A stretch of 64,000 bases of DNA. Origin: Rhodopirellula sp. P2. GTDB lineage: Bacteria > Planctomycetota > Planctomycetia > Pirellulales > Pirellulaceae. Under the pieces are notes generated by a model that was given only the letters and a program-made list of their open reading frames with translations, did no database searches and had not been told where the DNA came from. The DNA is taken from the NCBI RefSeq assembly GCF_028768465.1, contig NZ_CP118225.1, forward strand, positions 5,933,001 through 5,997,000, written 5' to 3'. The position numbers and the translations under genes were made by a program. Positions within the stretch are counted from its first letter, which is position 1, and the number at the start of each line of letters is the position of its first letter. Shown here in pieces: positions 10,186 to 18,651 of the stretch.

Positions 10186-10536
10186 CGAAGGAGTCTTCGG
10201 GATATGCGAGCCGCTTGGCGGTCGCCACGGTTCCCAAACACAGCCCAGGCCAATGCTGACCTGCTAGACGTTCGGGGTTTCAGAGGATGCCGGTTTGCGA
10301 AAGTTTCATCCCGAAGGGATTGCAGACGGTAGCCGGTGGTTTGAACGCAGTGAACACCACCGGATTCAAGCACCCGACAATCCCCGCCCCTGAAAGGGTC
10401 GAAGACTCTGCGACCCTTTCAGAGTCGGTGTGAGCTTTTCGTTTCCGGGGGTGCGCTGCGAGGCAGCAACCCCCGGCTACAAAGCAAATTTCAAATTTCA
10501 AATTTTCAATTTAACTTTTTCAATGCCCAAAACCAA
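10186..10536. other. Repeat-derived intergenic stretch
   Basis: No gene supported. It contains GAGCCGCTTGGCGGTCGCCACGG-type sequence near 10208, the palindrome-like TTTCATCCCGAAGGGATTG near 10306, a GGGTCGAAGACTCTGCGACCC inverted repeat near 10397, and AT-rich direct repeats of CAAATTTCAAATT near 10488. These look like fragments of the dispersed repeats seen elsewhere in the window. Confidence 0.5.
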
Positions 10537-11610
10537 TCAACCAGCTTCCACGCCAAATCGGTGCACGGTGGTTTCCTTCAAGGTGTCACCTGGACGCAGC
10601 AGCGTGCTCTTGAAGTTTGGATGATTGCAGGCATCGGGAGAGTGCTGCGTTTCCAAGCAGAACGCCTCGTGCGACTTGTGACCGGCCGACGAATCGTTGC
10701 CGCCCAAGTGATTGGCGGTGTACAGCTGCATGCCGGGCTGAGTCGTTTCAATCTCGAACGTTCGCCCTGTCTTGGGATCGACCACGCGAGCTGCCGGGCG
10801 AAGCGTGCCGGGTTCTCCCGCGACCACGTAGCAATGGTCGTAACCCTTCGTCGCAGGCAACTGGTCGATGCGTTTGCCGATCGTTTCAGGATGCAAGAAA
10901 TCGAACGGCGTGCCCTCCACCGGCGACGTCGATCCGGTTGGGATCAAATCGTCATCGACATCCAACGTCTCGTTGCAGTGCAGCAACATCAGGTAGTCAT
11001 GCACGGAACTGGCTCCCCCGTCGCCTGGTGAAATCCCAGTCAAATTCCAATAGCTGTGATTGGTCAAATTCACATGCGTTGGCTTGGTCGTCGTCGCGGT
11101 GAACTCGATCGTCAGTTCGCTGGCGTCGTTCCAGCGATACTCCGCTGTCACGGTCACTTCACCGGGAAAGCCTTCGTCGCCGTCGGGGCTGACCAAGCTG
11201 TACCGAACACCAATTTCAGGGCTGCCGTTGGCGTCCTTTCCAGAAACCAAATCGGCATCCCACCACTTGTGCGAAAAATTGACTTCGCCGCCATGCAAGC
11301 AATGCTTGCCATGATTGACGGTGACTTGGTACGCCTCGCCGTCGATCTCAAATTTGCCGAAACCAATCCGATTGCAGAACCGACCGATCGAGCTTCCGAA
11401 ACCGGGATGCGAGCCCAGGTAGCGATCGAGCGAGTCAAACACCATGTTGACGTTTGCCAATTTCCCATCGCGATCCGGGACCTCCACCTCGAGCAGCGAT
11501 GCTCCCCAGTTCATGACCGAGACACGATGGCCGTGCGAATTGGTCAGCGTGATTTTCTGGACTGGTTTCCCGTCCTTGGTTTGGCCGAATGGAGTCGTGA
11601 CGAGGCTCAT
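10537..11610 (-). CDS. galM: Aldose 1-epimerase (mutarotase)
   Basis: 357 residues from the ATG at 11610; an in-frame start 14 codons earlier adds nothing family-like. The enzyme interconverts alpha and beta anomers of aldoses such as galactose or glucose. Family marks: FGSSIGRFCNRIGFGKF near the N-terminus, the catalytic-base region with HCLHGGEVNFSHKWW, the conserved histidine in NLTNHSYWNL, and the catalytic glutamate in FCLETQHSPDACNHP near the C-terminus. No signal peptide is visible, so it is probably cytoplasmic. It has no operon partner. Confidence 0.95.
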   Translation of the reverse strand: MSLVTTPFGQTKDGKPVQKITLTNSHGHRVSVMNWGASLLEVEVPDRDGKLANVNMVFDSLDRYLGSHPGFGSSIGRFCNRIGFGKFEIDGEAYQVTVNHGKHCLHGGEVNFSHKWWDADLVSGKDANGSPEIGVRYSLVSPDGDEGFPGEVTVTAEYRWNDASELTIEFTATTTKPTHVNLTNHSYWNLTGISPGDGGASSVHDYLMLLHCNETLDVDDDLIPTGSTSPVEGTPFDFLHPETIGKRIDQLPATKGYDHCYVVAGEPGTLRPAARVVDPKTGRTFEIETTQPGMQLYTANHLGGNDSSAGHKSHEAFCLETQHSPDACNHPNFKSTLLRPGDTLKETTVHRFGVEAG

Positions 11611-11783
11611 AAATCGCTGCAAAAGGTGAAAGGAAACGGACGTCCATCGCAAATTCGCGAGCTCGGTAGACTGTCATTTTCGCGGGCTGGCCGCAAGGTG
11701 CGACACCGATCTGAGACAAGCGTTTTCGAACCTCACCCGCGTCCCGCGTCCCTGTGGCTCTGTGGCTCTGTCCCCCGTCCCAT

Positions 11784-12412
11784 GCAGGCACGCAGGTGTC
11801 ATCGGGTATGTGAGCCGTTGGCGTTAGCCACGGTTTTCACTCGCAACCGGGGCGAACGCTGGACTGCGAAATGTTCGGTGTTGTGGAGCGTCTTCGTTTG
11901 CGCAAGTTTTCATCCCGGTAGGGATGACAGATGGTAGCCGGAATAAAATTGGCATCCGCTATCAGAGCGTCAAATGTTGACGGCTTGTCGACTCAGTCGC
12001 CAACGACGTTTCAACGAATGGAGGACTGGCACTCTTGCCGTCAGAGGCGGCCAAGACCACCCATCACAACCCGAAGCGTGAGCGAGGGACGCCCCCAACT
12101 CCCACGACGGCCCCATCCGGGGCGACCGTTTGTTTTCCGGCATCGGTCTCTCGGGGCTTCCGCCCCGAGCTAAGCACGACGGCCCCATCCGGGGCGAAAC
12201 CCAGACGCCAGCCACCATTGATTCTTCGAACGTCCCACGCAGCGTCCCCCGGCTACCATCCGACATCCCTACCGGGATGGAGAAAGACAGAAGCCAAAAG
12301 AAAATTTGCATCCGCTATCAGAGCGTCAATAGCAAACATTTCGCAACCGGGGCTGACGTCCAAATGGCTCACATGGTTGTGCCCGATCATTCCAGCCGAC
12401 CTGCTGAATGCT
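11784..12412 (-). repeat. 127-bp palindromic element, copy A, split by an insertion
   Basis: The left part (about 11784-11860, GCAGGCACGCAGG through AACCGGGGCGAACGC) and the right part (about 12343-12412, CGCAACCGGGGC through GCCGACCTGCT) together make one copy of the dispersed element seen intact at 24208-24334. Between them lie ~480 bases. The left terminal TAAG is lost. The right end lies inside the last codons of the ABC permease gene. Confidence 0.75.
11861..12342. mobile_element. Possible old MITE-like insertion inside repeat copy A
   Basis: The ends look inverted: TGCGAAATGTTCGGTGTTG on the left (from ~11875) against TGCGAAATGTTTGCTATTG as the complement of the right end (~12335-12353). 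The host-repeat sequence ACCGGGGC occurs on both sides, as expected of a duplicated target. A 22-base direct repeat GCATCCGCTATCAGAGCGTC(AA) occurs at 11952 and 12308, and the ACGACGGCCCCATCCGGGGC block occurs twice (12103, 12178). No transposase is present. The boundaries are approximate. Confidence 0.4.
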
Positions 12413-14150
12413 TCGGACGCAATTTCCAAGCGATCAGGCAGGCCGCCAACGCAACGATCAGCAAACTGCAGACGAAGTACCCGATCACCAACACCGGCTG
12501 CCCCGCATAAGACGAATCACCGCGCATCAAGGGCGGTCCGATCGGCAGCGAAAACAACGCCGAGAAGGGACTGGCCACCCCCGCCCATTCAATCCACTGC
12601 TGAACAGTCGATGACAGCCCCAACGTCGATGCCAACACCCGAGCGCCCGGCGGAACCACGTACAACACGATCAACGCCAGGTAGGTGGTCATCAACGCCA
12701 TCGACGTGCGTTCTTGATACAGCGACGCAGTCATCGCGATCACCGCGTTGACGACGCTGACCACAACGGGGATCGCGAACATGCCAACGATCAAGGGCCA
12801 ACTGGAATAAAAATCCGTGTTCAGCCCCACGCCCAACAGCATCGGCCAAACCAAGAAACTTGTCAGCACAAATGCGACCCTAAAACCGACGATGAACTTC
12901 CCCCAGAAGATCTTCCAAGGCGACAGCGTGGTTGTGATCAGCAGATCCAACGTCTGCCGCTCACGTTCGCTGGTCATCGTCCCGGCCAGAAACACCGGCC
13001 CCACCAGCATGTTGAACACGATCACGTAGACCGCAAACCATGGGGCGTGCGGGGTTTGCCAAAACAACAAAGCGCCCATCAACGGAATCGCGAGCAAGAT
13101 GCTGATCTGAATCACCAACCGCAGCATCAACGTGCCCTGGCTGAAGATCTCGCCGTGAATCTCTTTGTCGTAGACCGGGTTGGCACCATCGGCCATCAAC
13201 GTTTCTCGTCGAGGTGGCGCGAACAACCGATCCGGGAATTGATCGGGCTGAATCACCAACCCAACCGCCTCCGCCGCTTCCTGTTCCAAGTCCACCACCT
13301 CCTTGCCTTCGCTGCCCACATCCGGCGGATACAACATGCGAGAAGCCGCCGCGGCACACATCAGCGTGACGGCCGCCAGAGCAAACGCGGGCACCACCAA
13401 CACGACCACTTTGAGCCGCAACAAACCATCCCCGGCCAGCATCTGCCACATCAACACGCCACCGATCACCAACGGCAGAATCAGCAAGTAACTGACGACC
13501 AACGAGTTGCTGGTCCGCGAAAAGTAGCTGCTGCAGAACACCCCGATTGCGCCAAACAGCACCACCGAGATGAACAACCCCAGATACGCTGCGGCGACCT
13601 CGTAGACGCTGACTCCACCGAGCGGCAAGAACAGCACGATGATGGGCAACGACGCGACAATCAACAGCGCCAAATGAGTGAGCGCGGCGACCAGTTTGCC
13701 CAGCACGATCGCACTCGGCTTCAGCGGGCTGGCCAGCAACATCTCATAGGTTTGCCGCTCCTTCTCGCCGGAAATGGTCCCCGCCGCGAAACTGGGGGCC
13801 ATCAACGATGCGATCACGTATTGGCCCAGAAAAAACAAATCGACCAATCGACGCGCCGAGGGCGGGTCCTTGCTGAGATCCAATCGCTCGTCGGCAGGCC
13901 AGGCCACCAAGGTGACCGCGGCCAACACCAATTGGTAAACCAGCAACAGCAGGAACGATCGGTTCGTTCGCAAATTGACCAGCAACTCGCGTTGCAGGAC
14001 CGGGTTGTTGCGAAACGCTGCGACAGGATTGAAGTGCAAGGCGTTCACGACCGACGCAAACGACGTTTGCAGCCAGGCTGAGACCGGATTGGGAACACTG
14101 CCGGAAGTTGCGGCAGAGGAAATCGGCGAATCAGCGCTCGGCTTGTTCAA
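12387..14150 (-). CDS. ABC-2 type transporter permease, two-module
   Basis: 587 residues with about a dozen hydrophobic segments in two halves. The first half has FNPVLQRELLVNLRTNRSFLL and GTISGEKERQTYEMLLASPL; the second has GPVFLAGTMTSERERQTLDL. The repeated (S/G)-E-(R/K)-E-R-Q-T motif is typical of ABC-2/NatB-like export permeases. No ATPase gene is next to it, so it must pair with one elsewhere. epmB lies 79 bases upstream on the same strand. The last residues S-A-G-R-L-E and the TGA stop are encoded by the end of the dispersed palindromic element, so the original C-terminus was probably different. Confidence 0.88.
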   Translation of the reverse strand: MNKPSADSPISSAATSGSVPNPVSAWLQTSFASVVNALHFNPVAAFRNNPVLQRELLVNLRTNRSFLLLLVYQLVLAAVTLVAWPADERLDLSKDPPSARRLVDLFFLGQYVIASLMAPSFAAGTISGEKERQTYEMLLASPLKPSAIVLGKLVAALTHLALLIVASLPIIVLFLPLGGVSVYEVAAAYLGLFISVVLFGAIGVFCSSYFSRTSNSLVVSYLLILPLVIGGVLMWQMLAGDGLLRLKVVVLVVPAFALAAVTLMCAAAASRMLYPPDVGSEGKEVVDLEQEAAEAVGLVIQPDQFPDRLFAPPRRETLMADGANPVYDKEIHGEIFSQGTLMLRLVIQISILLAIPLMGALLFWQTPHAPWFAVYVIVFNMLVGPVFLAGTMTSERERQTLDLLITTTLSPWKIFWGKFIVGFRVAFVLTSFLVWPMLLGVGLNTDFYSSWPLIVGMFAIPVVVSVVNAVIAMTASLYQERTSMALMTTYLALIVLYVVPPGARVLASTLGLSSTVQQWIEWAGVASPFSALFSLPIGPPLMRGDSSYAGQPVLVIGYFVCSLLIVALAACLIAWKLRPKHSAGRLE

Positions 14151-14229
14151 TGCAGTTCTCGATGAGTGGCGATCGACCCAGAAACACGAACGAAACGCCC
14201 TGGCTTTGCCTCACCGGAACGAACTCGCA

Positions 14230-15252
14230 TCAAAGCCGTGTCTTGGATGCTCGGCCGGCTTGCTCGCACACAAATCGGGGAACGGCGAAACCGGGCAAAC
14301 GCGATTCTAACTCACTGATCAGCGCGCGACCACGATCCTGGTCGACTTCGAAGTGAGCCGCCCCGCGAACTTTGTCCAGTTGATGCAAGTAGTACGGCAT
14401 CACTCGCAAATCAATCAGCCTCCGGCACAACGATTCCAGCACCTCGGCGTCGTCGTTGACGCCTCGCAACAACACGGCTTGGTTCAAAACTGGAACCCCC
14501 GCGTCGACCAATCGCATCAACGCCGCCCCCGTTTCGGCATCCAGTTCGGCCGGGTGATTGCAATGTACAACCACCCACGACGTCAATCGAGACGCGCGCA
14601 TTCGTTCGACCCATGCCTCCGTGACTCGAGAGGGAATCACAATCGGCATCCGCGTGTGCCACCGCAACCGGCGGACGTGTGGGATCGCCTCGATTCGCTG
14701 CATCAAATCGGCCACCGAATCATCGGTCAACGTCAGCGGATCGCCACCGCTGAGCAGGACCTCTTCGATCGAATCCTGCTCCCGTAGGTACTTCAGGGCC
14801 AACTCGAGGTGGTCACCACGACTGCTGTTTTCGCTGTACGGAAATTCGCGACGGAAGCAATATCGACAGTGAATGCCGCAGGCGCCCGTCGTGATCGCGA
14901 GTGCACGACCGTGGTACTTGTGCAGCAACCCGGGCGCGACAGTCGCGTGCAAATCGCCCACCGGATCGCTGCTGAATCCTGCGGGCGAGACGGCTTCCTC
15001 GGCCACAGGCAACACTTGCCGCAACAGCGGGTCGTTGGGATCGCCGGGCTTCATTCGCGAGGCAAATTCCAGCGGCACAAACACGGGAAAACCGTGGTCT
15101 TCCGCGACCGGCGAATTCTCAAGCACACCCGCGGGAGGGTCCAAATTCAGGTGTCGGCGCAATTCTCCCACCGAGCGAAGGGCTCGCTTCATCGAGCCAC
15201 GCCAATTCGCCGTTTCGGGTTGTGCGTTGGTTTGCAAGGACTCTCGTTTCAA
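14230..15252 (-). CDS. epmB: EF-P beta-lysylation protein (lysine 2,3-aminomutase-like radical SAM enzyme)
   Basis: I chose the TTG at 15252, preceded by AAAAGG seven bases away; it gives 340 residues, close to the 342 of the E. coli enzyme, and keeps the N-terminal NWRGSMKRALRSVGELRRHL region. An ATG at 15192 would cut into that region. The radical-SAM cluster ligands are C125, C129 and C132 in ACGIHCRYCFRR. DPNDPLLRQVLP and LLSGGDPLTL are typical of the KamA/EpmB family. EpmB makes (R)-beta-lysine for attachment to EF-P, and the gene lies head to head with efp. A general lysine 2,3-aminomutase is less likely on context. Confidence 0.93.
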   Translation of the reverse strand: MKRESLQTNAQPETANWRGSMKRALRSVGELRRHLNLDPPAGVLENSPVAEDHGFPVFVPLEFASRMKPGDPNDPLLRQVLPVAEEAVSPAGFSSDPVGDLHATVAPGLLHKYHGRALAITTGACGIHCRYCFRREFPYSENSSRGDHLELALKYLREQDSIEEVLLSGGDPLTLTDDSVADLMQRIEAIPHVRRLRWHTRMPIVIPSRVTEAWVERMRASRLTSWVVVHCNHPAELDAETGAALMRLVDAGVPVLNQAVLLRGVNDDAEVLESLCRRLIDLRVMPYYLHQLDKVRGAAHFEVDQDRGRALISELESRLPGFAVPRFVCEQAGRASKTRL

Positions 15253-15424
15253 CTCATCGCCTTTTTGGACAAAAACATCGTCGGAACCTTGGTTTTGGGG
15301 CGGTTCCCCCACCGGGACAAATTCGGTTTTGGCCGCTAAACTGCCCCCACGAACGTTTCCTCCCAGGACTCGGTTCACTGACTTATTTTCCGTTTGGCTT
15401 TTCCGATTGATAGTGGAGCCCACC

Positions 15425-15994
15425 GTGGCAACGTACAACACCAGCGATTTTCGCAAAGGACTGAAGGTTCAAATCGACGGCGAACCTTATTTGATAACCG
15501 AAATGAACTTCGTCAAACCCGGCAAGGGCAACGCGATGTACAAGTGCAAGATGAAAAACTTGATTCGCGGCACCTCGCTGGACCGGACGTACAAAGGCGG
15601 TGACTCGCTGGAAGCCGCCGACGTGGAAACGACCACCGTGCAGTTTTTGTATCGCCAAGGCCAAGACTACGTGTTCATGGACGGCACCACCTTTGAACAG
15701 TACGAAGTCCCCAACGAAGTCGCTGGCGACATTTGGAAGTACCTCAAGGACGGCACCGAGTGCTCGATGACGCTGTACAACGGCGCCGCGATCGTGGTTG
15801 AACCGCCTCAGCACGTTCACCTGGAAGTCACCGAGTGTGGCCCCGGAACCAAGGGCGACACGGCAACCAACGTCACCAAACCCGCGCTCGTCGAAACCGG
15901 TGCCGAATTCAACGTGCCGGGATTCATCAAAGAAGGCAACGTGATCAAGATCAACACCATCAACAACGAATACGTCGAACGCGTCAACAACTGA
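15425..15994 (+). CDS. efp: Translation elongation factor P
   Basis: 189 residues from the GTG at 15425. Counting from this start, the modified lysine falls exactly at K34 in FVKPGKGNAMYKCKMKNL, which supports it. EF-P relieves ribosome stalling at polyproline motifs by entering the E site. The KOW-like N-domain and the two OB domains are present, ending PGFIKEGNVIKINTINNEYV. epmB lies divergently 172 bases away, which suggests beta-lysylation of K34. The spacer between them must hold both promoters. Confidence 0.98.
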   Translation: MATYNTSDFRKGLKVQIDGEPYLITEMNFVKPGKGNAMYKCKMKNLIRGTSLDRTYKGGDSLEAADVETTTVQFLYRQGQDYVFMDGTTFEQYEVPNEVAGDIWKYLKDGTECSMTLYNGAAIVVEPPQHVHLEVTECGPGTKGDTATNVTKPALVETGAEFNVPGFIKEGNVIKINTINNEYVERVNN

Positions 15995-16091
15995 CGTCGC
16001 ATCGTTCGGCAACGTGGTTGCTGGGAGGAAATGACGCTCGGAACATCACCGATGCAACGGGATTCGACGAATTCAGTCTCTCGAGGTCCAG

Positions 16092-17441
16092 ATGGTCAAC
16101 ACGCTCTTCCTGCCCGAACTTCGCGAAATGCTGCAACTCGGTCAGGAGACTGACCTGCGGGAGTTCTGCGTGACGCTGAACCCTGGCCGCACGGCCGAGT
16201 TCATGGAAGGGCTGGAAGACGCCGAGGTCTGGGCGGTGTTGCAACACGCCGAACCCTACCGGCGAGCCGAGATCTTCGGCTACTTCGAAGAGGACCGAAA
16301 GCTGAACATGTTGACTCGGGAACCGGCCGATCAGGCCGCCGAGTTGATCGAGGAAATTCCACCCGATGACCGGGTCGACTTGATCCACGCTTTGCCTGCG
16401 GCAACGGTCGAAAAGATCCTGCCGCTGTTGCCAGTGATCGATCGCCGTGACATCGAGCGATTGCGTTCGTATGTCGAGGGCACCGCGGGCTCGTTGATGA
16501 CGACCGACGTGGCCAAGCTGGCCGAACGCTTCACCGCTCGCGAAGCACTCGAAGAACTCGGTCGCCAAGCCAGCGACTTGGAAACGATTTACTACCTCTA
16601 CGTCGTCGACGACAACAACTTGCTCCGCGGCATCGTGTCGGCTCGGCAACTGGTTTCCGCGATCAGCAACACCACCAAGACGCTGGGCGATTTGATGGAA
16701 ACTGACGTCGTCGTCGCGCTCGTCGGCGAAGACCAAGAGTCCGTGGCCAACAAAGTCGAACGGTTCAACTTGCTGGCCATTCCGGTGGTCGATTCGGGAC
16801 GTCAGCTGCTGGGCATCATCACTCACGACGATGTCATCGACGTCGTGCGAGAAGAATTGACGGAAGATGCCCAGCGAATCGCCGCTGTCGCGCCACTGGA
16901 AGATGACTTCTTGCGAATCGGGCTGATCAAACTGTCTTACAAACGGGGCATCTGGTTGACGATCCTGTTCTTCGCCGCGTTGCTGACCGCGTTTGCACTG
17001 CGGTCCTACGAGGACGAACTGAATTCCTTCGCCTGGCTGGTTTGGTTCATCCCGCTGATCATCAGCGCCGGCGGCAACTCAGGCAGCCAATCGGCGACCT
17101 TGGTGATCACTGCGATGACCGGTGGCGAAGTCAAAAACAGCGATCTGCCGCGAGTGCTTTCGCGAGAGTTCGTTGTTTCGCTGCTCCTGGGCAGCTTCCT
17201 CTCCCTGATCGGTTTTTTGGTTGCTCTGGCGATTGCCCCGACCGCCCTGGCAGCCCTCGTGATTCCCTGCACGCTGTTGTCAGTCATCTTCTGCGGCTGC
17301 ATGTGCGGTGTCACGCTGCCAATCCTATTCAAACGCATGGGTTTGGACCCGGCTTTGATGAGCAACCCCTTTGTGGCCGGAATAGTTGATATCTTAGGCA
17401 TCGTGATCTACATCAACGTCGCTCGCGTGCTGCTCAGCTGA
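16092..17441 (+). CDS. mgtE: Magnesium transporter MgtE
   Basis: 449 residues with the full MgtE layout: an N-terminal superhelical domain (~1-125, with FCVTLNPGRTAEFMEGL), a CBS pair (~135-250; LMTTDVAKL and LMETDVVVAL start the two repeats), a connecting helix, and five membrane helices from ~280. The signature pore sequence is PLIISAGGNSGSQSATLVI. CBS and N domains close the channel when cytosolic Mg2+ is high, so regulation is built into the protein. It follows efp by 97 bases on the same strand. Confidence 0.96.
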   Translation: MVNTLFLPELREMLQLGQETDLREFCVTLNPGRTAEFMEGLEDAEVWAVLQHAEPYRRAEIFGYFEEDRKLNMLTREPADQAAELIEEIPPDDRVDLIHALPAATVEKILPLLPVIDRRDIERLRSYVEGTAGSLMTTDVAKLAERFTAREALEELGRQASDLETIYYLYVVDDNNLLRGIVSARQLVSAISNTTKTLGDLMETDVVVALVGEDQESVANKVERFNLLAIPVVDSGRQLLGIITHDDVIDVVREELTEDAQRIAAVAPLEDDFLRIGLIKLSYKRGIWLTILFFAALLTAFALRSYEDELNSFAWLVWFIPLIISAGGNSGSQSATLVITAMTGGEVKNSDLPRVLSREFVVSLLLGSFLSLIGFLVALAIAPTALAALVIPCTLLSVIFCGCMCGVTLPILFKRMGLDPALMSNPFVAGIVDILGIVIYINVARVLLS

Positions 17442-17542
17442 AAACGGCTCGGCAGACGCAGCCTCTTCCGCGGAGGCACGGGTGGCAGCCCCTGATATCC
17501 CGCCTCACACATCTTCGACCTACTCTCTGAAAGGACCGTTTT

Positions 17543-18388
17543 ATGTCTTCATGGCCCCTTGGTGTATTTGCTTCCATCGACGCGGGACTGGGAGTCGCTT
17601 GGCCAGTCATTCGTGAACTGGGAGTGCCAACGATTCAGCTGCACGCCCCACACGCTGGCAACCGAACCGCCGAAGCCGCTCAAAAATTCAAAGCCCAGTT
17701 GGATCAATACGGCGTCCAGTGCACTGCCGTCTTCGGTGGGTTCGAAGGCGAAAGCTACGCCGACATTCCAACCGTGATCAAAACCGTCGGCCTGGTTCCC
17801 CCCGCGACACGCCAATCTCGCTTGAAAGAGATGATGGAAATCAGCGACTTCGCTCGCCTGCTGGGCGTCGACTGCGTGGCGCTGCATGTGGGATTTGTCC
17901 CGCATGATCCATCCGATGAAGACTACGAAGGCATCGTGGAAGTCACCCAGCAACTGTGCGACCACTGCCGGTCCAACGAACAGTTTCTGCACCTGGAAAC
18001 CGGGCAAGAAACCGCGGACGGACTGCTGACGTTCATCGACTCGGTCGAACGCGACAACCTGAAGATCAACTTCGATCCCGCCAACATGATCCTGTACGGA
18101 TCCGGCGACCCAATCGAAGCCCTGCGAAAAGTCGGCTCGCACGTTCGCAGCGTTCACTGCAAAGACGGCCTGTGGAGCGATCAGCCTGGCGTCACGTTCG
18201 GACGCGAGGTCCCGCTGGGACAAGGCGATGTGGGCATGGAAACCTACCTGCAGACTCTGCGCGAAATCGGATACGCCGGCCCCCTGACCATCGAACGTGA
18301 AATCCCAGAAGATCCCGCGCGTCAAAAAGCGGAGATCGGTGACGCGATCGAACTGCTCACCAAAATTCGCGGCGAAGTCCTGGTTTAG
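17543..18388 (+). CDS. Sugar phosphate isomerase/epimerase-like TIM barrel
   Basis: 281 residues of the xylose isomerase-like TIM barrel superfamily (AP endonuclease 2 fold). Typical metal-site strands are visible: VALHVGFVPHD, FLHLETGQET, NLKINFDPANMILYGSGDP, VRSVHCKDG and GPLTIEREI. Such proteins isomerise or epimerise keto-sugars, often next to Gfo/Idh/MocA oxidoreductases; here the nearest one is 13 kb away. A GAAAGG stretch lies 10 bases before the ATG. The exact substrate cannot be told. Confidence 0.9.
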   Translation: MSSWPLGVFASIDAGLGVAWPVIRELGVPTIQLHAPHAGNRTAEAAQKFKAQLDQYGVQCTAVFGGFEGESYADIPTVIKTVGLVPPATRQSRLKEMMEISDFARLLGVDCVALHVGFVPHDPSDEDYEGIVEVTQQLCDHCRSNEQFLHLETGQETADGLLTFIDSVERDNLKINFDPANMILYGSGDPIEALRKVGSHVRSVHCKDGLWSDQPGVTFGREVPLGQGDVGMETYLQTLREIGYAGPLTIEREIPEDPARQKAEIGDAIELLTKIRGEVLV

Positions 18389-18651
18389 CGTCGCTTGAAC
18401 GGCCATCGCCGTGGCAGATGCACTCAGGCCTCGCGTTGGTGAGGCTCTTCCCCGTCATGAAATCGATTTCGTGAGGGATCGATTTCTCAGGTAGGCCGGA
18501 TCAAGCCGCTTCGGCGCTGCTCCGGCAGATGAGCGGATCTTTCCTGGCAAGCCATTGCCGGATGGGCGTCGCCAAGCCTCCTCCATCCGGCCGACGTCGT
18601 TCGAGATCACATTCCGCCCGTCAAAATCCCCATCCGAGGAGAGGCCTCCCA
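18389..18651. other. Spacer with a dispersed repeat fragment
   Basis: No gene. Around 18491 the sequence TAGGCCGGATCAAGCCGCTT and CTCCGGCAG resembles the GGCCGGACCAAGCG-AAGCGCAGTTCCGGCAG repeat at ~20706 and in the 234-bp array at 48.8-50 kb. Confidence 0.5.

Noticed and set aside
10561-11031. Plus-strand frame of 156 codons opposite galM
   Set aside because: It is an antisense shadow; galM has catalytic His and Glu on the minus strand.
12714-14081. 455-codon plus-strand frame rich in H, Q and R
   Set aside because: It is antisense to the ABC-2 permease, whose hydrophobic codons read as polar residues on the other strand.
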